Positions 7,413 through 11,777 of a stretch of DNA of 11,777 bases are shown here, in pieces. The notes under the pieces were generated by a model. That model saw only the letters and a list, made by a program, of their open reading frames with translations. It did not search any database and was not told where the DNA came from. Each line of letters starts with the position of its first letter. Within the stretch, counting starts at the first letter, position 1. A program made the position numbers and the translations under genes. Source of the stretch: Gammaproteobacteria bacterium (lineage in GTDB: Bacteria > Pseudomonadota > Gammaproteobacteria > Steroidobacterales > Steroidobacteraceae); NCBI GenBank assembly GCA_027451085.1, contig DAIDKA010000195.1, forward strand, positions 1 to 11,777, read 5' to 3'.

Positions 7413-8415
7413 GCGATGGCTCCGGCGTGGTGGTGCGTGCTGGCGGTTGGTACAAGGCCAGGGCCGCGAGGCAACGGTGGCGGTGAGCGAGTCCATGTCC
7501 GGTCTGGATGCGATCCCCGGGCAGTCGCAGGGCATAACGCGCGCCAGCGGACTCGGCATCCAGGATCCAGCGTGCCAGTTGCGACAGCCGCTGCTCGGTT
7601 CCGGCTCCGTCCAGGGCAGCGAAGTCGAACAGCCGGTCGTCACTGCCGGCGGCGCTGTATTCCTTGACCATCAGGGGCAGGCCGCGTGCGTAGACCGTCC
7701 AGGCCACCTGCCGCGGAGAATCACCTTCGCGCCAGGCCCGCAGGCCGCTCCATTCGTCGGCATCCGGGCCATGCATGTGCGTACCCTGCCGCGCACCAGG
7801 CGCGATCGGCATTGGCCGGGCACCTGCCGGCGCGGGATACACGGTGATCGTGTGCGGTGGGTGCAGCCAAGTCCACGCGCGGAACAGGCCGAAGGGATAC
7901 GTGGTCGTGATCCGCACCCGCCCGAGAGGCATGAGGCCGCGCCGGGGTGTCGCCAGCAGCAGTTCGAGCCGTCCCTCGGCATGCATCGGCAGATCGCAGA
8001 CAGTGCCGGTCGTGCCGTCGCCGTCCACCCGGATGTCGGGGCGCGGCAGGCCGGCGTCCTCCATGAGGACCAGGTGCACCAGGGCCTGCGAGCCTGCGAA
8101 CGCAGGCTCGGTATCGATCCGGTTGATCCTCACCTGCAGCAGGTTGCGATGGCAGGCATGCATGGACACGAGGCTCAAGCCTGCCAGCACAAAGGTCAGG
8201 AACAGCGCGATGCTGTTGGCGTAGTTGAGGCCCGCGACAAGCATCACCAGCAGCAGCAACGCGAACCCCAGGCCCGCGCGGGTGGGGAGAATATAGATAC
8301 GCCGCCGCTGCAGTGTGACGGGCAGCGCGTCGGCGCCCTGGCGGCGCCTGATCCAGGCCGCGGCGCGGCGCCGTTGCACGGCGCGCAGGGTGGTCCACCA
8401 GCCTGGCCTGTTCAT
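7399..8415 (-). CDS. DUF58 membrane protein, MoxR partner
   Basis: The product is 338 residues. After a basic N-terminus, two hydrophobic segments (about 47-63 and 66-85) form a membrane hairpin. The DUF58 signature is at 221-239, EWSGLRAWREGDSPRQVAW, preceded by TTYPFGLFRAW. Many DUF58 proteins end in a von Willebrand A-like fold with a DxSxS metal site. Here the matching stretch reads DDRLFDFAALDG (259-270) with no such motif, so metal-dependent adhesion is unlikely. DUF58 proteins are commonly encoded beside MoxR ATPases and thought to act with them on envelope or metalloprotein maturation; the exact role is not established. The ATG is 4 bases after the MoxR stop, and the 3' end overlaps the transglutaminase start by 14 bases, so these form one operon. 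No clear Shine-Dalgarno is seen. A 22-base palindrome lies inside the gene. Confidence 0.9.
   Translation of the reverse strand: MNRPGWWTTLRAVQRRRAAAWIRRRQGADALPVTLQRRRIYILPTRAGLGFALLLLVMLVAGLNYANSIALFLTFVLAGLSLVSMHACHRNLLQVRINRIDTEPAFAGSQALVHLVLMEDAGLPRPDIRVDGDGTTGTVCDLPMHAEGRLELLLATPRRGLMPLGRVRITTTYPFGLFRAWTWLHPPHTITVYPAPAGARPMPIAPGARQGTHMHGPDADEWSGLRAWREGDSPRQVAWTVYARGLPLMVKEYSAAGSDDRLFDFAALDGAGTEQRLSQLARWILDAESAGARYALRLPGDRIQTGHGLAHRHRCLAALALYQPPARTTTPEPSHATG
8089..8110. repeat. 22-base perfect palindrome inside the DUF58 gene
   Basis: CGAGCCTGCG (8089-8098) and CGCAGGCTCG (8101-8110) are perfect 10-base inverted arms separated by AA. An extra direct copy of GCCTGCG sits at 8084-8090, so the heptamer occurs three times in 24 bases. 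It is translated as part of TEPAFAGSQA in the DUF58 product, between the membrane hairpin and the signature motif. It could be a protein-binding site, a stable mRNA hairpin or chance. Confidence 0.7.
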
Positions 8416-8419
8416 CGGG

Positions 8420-9349
8420 CTAGGTCGGAACCGGCACCGCCCGCAGCAATTCTGCGGCGATGGACCGGCCGGACTCCGGGACTGCGTCCCGGCGCTGCAG
8501 CCGGTGGGTGGCCACGGCGGGCAGCACGGCCTGCACGTCCTCGGGCAGCACGGCGTGGCGGCCGTCGAGATAGGCGTAGGCCGGCGCGGCGCGCATCAAC
8601 CCCAGCCCGGCGCGCGGTGACAGCCCCAGTTTCAGATCGGTGCGCGCCCGCGTATGCGCCACCAGCTGCTGCAGGTAGTCGAGCAGCGGTCCGGCGCGGT
8701 GGACGTCGCGGACCTCGTTCTGCATGTGCAGCAGCGCCCCGGCATCAAGCACCGCGGGGAGGGTGTCCAGAAGTTCGCGCGGTTCGCGGCCGGCGAGCAG
8801 CCTGCGCTCCGCCTGTGTGTCCGGATAGCCGAGCGACACGCGCATCAGGAAGCGGTCCAGCTGGGACTCGGGCAGTTCGAAGGTCCCCAGCTGTTCGTGC
8901 GGGTTCTGGGTGGCGATGACGAAGAACGGCTCGGGCAGCTTGAGGGTGGCGCGTTCCACGCTCACCTGTCGTTCTTCCATGGCCTCCAGCAGGGCGCTCT
9001 GGGTGCGGGGGCTGGCGCGGTTGACCTCGTCCGCCAGCAGCAGCTGCGTGAACAGTGGTCCCTGGCGGAACTGGAACTGCTGCGTGGCGCGATCGAATAT
9101 CGGTACCCCGATGATGTCGGCCGGCAGCAGGTCGCTGGTGAACTGCACGCGCTGCCAGGACAGGCCCAGCACCCGGGCGAGTCCGTGGGCGAGGGTGGTC
9201 TTGCCCACTCCCGGCACGTCCTCGATCAGCAGGTGGCCGCGCGCCAGCAGGCAGGCCAGGCACAGCCGCACCTGCTGCGGCTTGCCGATGATGATGGTGT
9301 CCAGGGCTGCGACGACCTGCGAGAGGGGTTCGGCCCTGGCGCCATTCAT
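8420..9349 (-). CDS. MoxR-family AAA+ ATPase
   Basis: The product is a 309-residue cytosolic ATPase of the usual MoxR length. From the ATG at 9349, the Walker A GVGKTT is at 47-52, Walker B LLLADEVN at 103-110 with D107 and E108, sensor 1 ATQNP at 146-150, an arginine-finger region ESQLDRF at 161-167 and sensor 2 SPRAG at 244-248. MoxR ATPases are thought to act as chaperones in assembling or maturing protein complexes, usually with a DUF58 or vWA partner; here the DUF58 gene follows after 4 bases. The start is chosen for AGGGGGA at 9357-9363 with a 7-base spacer and because MNGARAEPLSQVVAAL fits the family; the frame is open to 9451, but that would overlap valS. The gene follows valS by 52 bases and may be co-transcribed with it. 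Confidence 0.94.
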   Translation of the reverse strand: MNGARAEPLSQVVAALDTIIIGKPQQVRLCLACLLARGHLLIEDVPGVGKTTLAHGLARVLGLSWQRVQFTSDLLPADIIGVPIFDRATQQFQFRQGPLFTQLLLADEVNRASPRTQSALLEAMEERQVSVERATLKLPEPFFVIATQNPHEQLGTFELPESQLDRFLMRVSLGYPDTQAERRLLAGREPRELLDTLPAVLDAGALLHMQNEVRDVHRAGPLLDYLQQLVAHTRARTDLKLGLSPRAGLGLMRAAPAYAYLDGRHAVLPEDVQAVLPAVATHRLQRRDAVPESGRSIAAELLRAVPVPT

Positions 9350-9405
9350 TACACGGTCCCCCTGGGCGTGTGCATCACGCGCTCCAACCCTTTGGTGGTT
9401 TTCAT
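9349..9405 (-). other. Possible 18-codon linker ORF between valS and moxR
   Basis: An ATG at 9405-9403 overlaps the valS TGA (ATGA). It opens an 18-residue frame, MKTTKGLERVMHTPRGTV, whose TAA at 9351-9349 overlaps the moxR ATG (TAATG). The frame contains the moxR Shine-Dalgarno. It has no Shine-Dalgarno of its own, so it could be read only by ribosomes terminating on valS. It may be chance; if translated, it would couple valS translation to moxR. Confidence 0.2.
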
Positions 9406-11777
9406 CGCGCCAACTGGCGCACCACGGCGAGCTGAGCCTCGAGGCTCGCAACGGTGCGCTCCAGCTCCGCAGAACGTTCGCGCTCGGCGCTCACCACTGC
9501 CTCGGGAGCGTTCTTCACGAAGGTTTCGCTGCATAGCTTGGCGCGCGCCTTGGCCAGGTCCTGGCTGGTTTTGGCGATGCGCCTGCCCAGGCGATCGGCC
9601 TCTGCGCTGGCATCGATCAGTCCCGCCATCGGCACCAGCAGCGACAGCCCGCCCATGAGCGCGGTGGCGGACTGCGGGGCCTGCTGCCCGGGGGTGAGAC
9701 GTTCCACCTGTTCCAGGCCCGCGAGATGCGCAAGCAGGGCGTGGTTGCGTTGCGCACGCTCCCACTCCACATCCGTCGCATTGCGCATCAGCACCGGGAT
9801 GCGGCGCGAGGGTGCGATGTTCATCTCGCCGCGGATCTGGCGCACGCCCAGGACGAACTGCTGCACCCAGGCGATGTCTTGTTCGGCCGCTTCGTCCTGC
9901 GGATAGTCCGCGGCCTTCGGGCCGGGCTGCAGCATCACCGACGGCCCGGTGATTCCCGCGACAGGCGCCACGCGCTGCCAGATCTCCTCGGTCAAGAACG
10001 GCATGAAGGGATGCAGCGCGCGCTGCAGGCCTTCGAGCACGGTGAGCAGGGTGTGGCGGGCGGCGCGACGGGCCGCGGGGTCTGCATCGGCGGACTGCAG
10101 CAACGGCTTGGTGAGTTCCAGGTACCAGTCGCAGAATTCGTACCAGGTGAACTGGTACAGGGCGTTTGCGGCAAAGTCGAAGCGGTACTCGGCGAGGGCG
10201 GATTCGACCTCGGTCAGCATCCGGCCGAAGCGCGAGCGGATCCAGCGGTCGGCGGTCGAAAGCCTGAGGCCGCCATGAGGTAGGTCTGCGGTTTCCTCAA
10301 CCATCAGGAGCGCGAAGCGCGCCGCGTTCCAGATCTTGTTGCAGAATTTCCGGTTGCCTTCGACGCGGCCGAGGTCGAAGCGGATTTCGCGCGTCGGCGT
10401 CGCCAGCTGCGCGAAGGTGAAGCGCAGCGCATCCGTGCCATGTGCCGCGATGCCTTGCGGGAACTGCTTGCGGGTGTTTTTCTCGATGGCCGGGGCAAGC
10501 TGCGGCTGCATCAGCCCCGTGGTGCGCTTGGCCACCAGGGCGTCGAGGCTGATGCCGTCGATGATGTCGAGCGGGTCGATGATGTTGCCCTTGGACTTGG
10601 ACATCTTCTGGCCGAACTCATCGAGCACCAGACCGGTGATGTAGATGTCCTTGAACGGCACGTCCCCCATGAACTTCAGCCCCATCATCATCATGCGCGC
10701 GACCCAGAAGAAGATGATGTCGAAGCCCGTCACCAGAATGGTGGTGGGATAGAAGCGCGACAGCTCCGGCGTCCTGTCCGGCCAGCCCAGGGTGGAGAAC
10801 GGCCACAGCGCGGAGGAGAACCAGGTGTCGAGCACGTCCTCGTCCTGGCGCAATGCAACGTCCGCAGCCAGTCCGTGCTGCAGGCGTGCTTCATCCTCGC
10901 TGCGGGCGACGTAGACATTGCCGGCGTCGTCATACCAGGCGGGGATGCGGTGGCCCCACCACAGCTGACGGCTGATGCACCAGTCGTGGATGTTCTTCAT
11001 CCACTCGAAGTAGGTGCGCGACCAGTTCTCGGGCACGAAGCGCGTGGAGCCGTCGCGCACGGCCGCGATGGCAGGCTCGGCCAGCGGGGCGATTTTCACG
11101 TACCACTGGTCGGTGAGGTAGGGTTCCAGCACCGCGCCGGTGCGGTCGCCACGTGGCACCGCGTGCCGGTGCTTGTCGATGCGCTCGATCAGGCCCAGGG
11201 ACTGCAGTTCCGCCACGATGCGCTTGCGCGCCTCATAGCGGTCGAGTCCGCGCAAGGGTTCGGGCGCATTGTCGTTGAGTGCGGCGCGCGGGGTGAATAC
11301 ATTGATCTGTTCGAGGTTGTGACGCTTGCCGACCTCGTAGTCGTTGAAGTCGTGCGCGGGGGTGATCTTCACGCAGCCGGAGCCGAACTCGGCATCGACA
11401 TAGTCATCGGCGATCACCGGGATCAGCCGGCTGGTCAGCGGCAGGCGCAGCCGGCGGCCCACCAGGTGCCGGTAGCGCTCGTCCGCCGGGTTCACGGCCA
11501 CGGCGCTGTCACCCAGCAGGGTCTCGGGACGGGTGGTGGCGACGACTACGTGGCCGCTGCCGTCCTCGAGGGGGTAGCGCAGGTGCCAGAGGTGGCCGTC
11601 TTCTTCCTCGCTCTGGACTTCAAGGTCGGAAAGCGCCGTCAGCAGCACCGGGTCCCAGTTCACCAGGCGCTTGCCGCGGTAGATCAGGCCCTGCGCATGC
11701 AGGCGCACGAAGGCCTCGGTGACCGCCCGGGACAGCTCCGGATCCATCGTGAAGCGGTCACGCGACCAGTCCACCGA
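9402..11777 (-). CDS. valS: Valine--tRNA ligase, N-terminus outside window
   Basis: The visible part is 791 residues to the TGA at 9402-9404. E. coli ValS is about 951, so roughly 160 N-terminal residues, including the HIGH motif, lie off the right edge. The enzyme charges tRNA-Val in the cytosol and hydrolyses mischarged threonine. Near residue 80 of the visible part is VVVATTRPETLLGDSAVAVNP of the editing domain, then GSGCVKITPAHDFNDYEVG near 130-150. WCISRQLWWGHRIPAWY is near 265-281, DEDVLDTWFSSALWPFSTLGWP near 311-332, and the catalytic loop KMSKSKG near 390. The anticodon-binding region includes NRKFCNKIWNAARFAL. The last 65 or so residues form the charged coiled-coil arm typical of ValS. 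The first visible codons read S-V-D-W (TCG GTG), so the GTG there is internal. It precedes the moxR operon by 52 bases. Confidence 0.98.
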   Translation of the reverse strand, partial: SVDWSRDRFTMDPELSRAVTEAFVRLHAQGLIYRGKRLVNWDPVLLTALSDLEVQSEEEDGHLWHLRYPLEDGSGHVVVATTRPETLLGDSAVAVNPADERYRHLVGRRLRLPLTSRLIPVIADDYVDAEFGSGCVKITPAHDFNDYEVGKRHNLEQINVFTPRAALNDNAPEPLRGLDRYEARKRIVAELQSLGLIERIDKHRHAVPRGDRTGAVLEPYLTDQWYVKIAPLAEPAIAAVRDGSTRFVPENWSRTYFEWMKNIHDWCISRQLWWGHRIPAWYDDAGNVYVARSEDEARLQHGLAADVALRQDEDVLDTWFSSALWPFSTLGWPDRTPELSRFYPTTILVTGFDIIFFWVARMMMMGLKFMGDVPFKDIYITGLVLDEFGQKMSKSKGNIIDPLDIIDGISLDALVAKRTTGLMQPQLAPAIEKNTRKQFPQGIAAHGTDALRFTFAQLATPTREIRFDLGRVEGNRKFCNKIWNAARFALLMVEETADLPHGGLRLSTADRWIRSRFGRMLTEVESALAEYRFDFAANALYQFTWYEFCDWYLELTKPLLQSADADPAARRAARHTLLTVLEGLQRALHPFMPFLTEEIWQRVAPVAGITGPSVMLQPGPKAADYPQDEAAEQDIAWVQQFVLGVRQIRGEMNIAPSRRIPVLMRNATDVEWERAQRNHALLAHLAGLEQVERLTPGQQAPQSATALMGGLSLLVPMAGLIDASAEADRLGRRIAKTSQDLAKARAKLCSETFVKNAPEAVVSAERERSAELERTVASLEAQLAVVRQLAR

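Noticed and set aside
8368..8384. Seven-base hairpin (GCGCCGT / ACGGCGC) early in the DUF58 coding region.
   Set aside because: Explained by arginine and alanine codons in GC-rich DNA; short stem, no supporting context.
5499..8919. Long plus-strand open frames opposite tgpA, DUF58 and moxR (about 550 and 600 codons).
   Set aside because: They lie antisense to genes with complete catalytic motifs, are rich in Arg, Ala, Gln and Pro with no recognisable domain, and are expected shadows in GC-rich DNA.
9407..9420. GCGCCA and TGGCGC inverted repeat at the very end of valS, as a terminator.
   Set aside because: The stem is short, no T-run follows on the minus strand, and it lies within the last codons of valS ahead of a close downstream gene.

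Overview
The window is compact, GC-rich bacterial DNA with almost no non-coding space. The protein types point to a Gram-negative proteobacterium: an RND/outer-membrane-factor efflux pump, a glutathione-dependent formaldehyde dehydrogenase, an OprB-type porin, and a TgpA-like transglutaminase in a MoxR/DUF58 cluster. ValS reads like the gammaproteobacterial enzyme, so a high-GC gammaproteobacterium is the best guess. I cannot name a genus. No mobile element, CRISPR array, tRNA or rRNA is visible.

Left part (1-3119, plus strand). The last 26 codons of an RND inner-membrane transporter are followed 4 bases later by its NodT/OprM-type outer-membrane lipoprotein channel. A 32-base gap with a small hairpin then leads to a complete class III alcohol dehydrogenase (S-(hydroxymethyl)glutathione dehydrogenase, frmA/adhC). 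A small cytosolic DUF302 protein follows, for which I favour a GTG start with a good Shine-Dalgarno over an upstream ATG.

Right part (3152-11777, minus strand), in transcription order: valS (N-terminus off the right edge), a MoxR AAA+ ATPase, a DUF58 membrane protein, a TgpA-like transglutaminase, an OprB-family porin, and a predicted outer-membrane barrel of the MetA-like transporter type. From moxR to the porin the genes abut or overlap: a 4-base gap, then a 14-base overlap, then a 4-base ATGA stop/start overlap. They look like one operon with translational coupling. The last barrel gene is set off by about 100 bases carrying two inverted repeats, so it may be controlled separately. The two gene sets converge at about 3120-3151, where a weak hairpin lies.

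MoxR, DUF58 and transglutaminase form a known conserved trio linked to envelope functions. The unusual point is that a carbohydrate-type porin is joined to the trio by an ATGA overlap, with a second outer-membrane barrel behind it. This is the best candidate for an under-described functional unit: an AAA+/transglutaminase envelope module expressed with its possible outer-membrane clients. Smaller curiosities are a 22-base perfect palindrome inside the DUF58 gene, an 18-codon ORF that exactly bridges valS and moxR, and a lone TTA codon next to AGGAGG in frmA.
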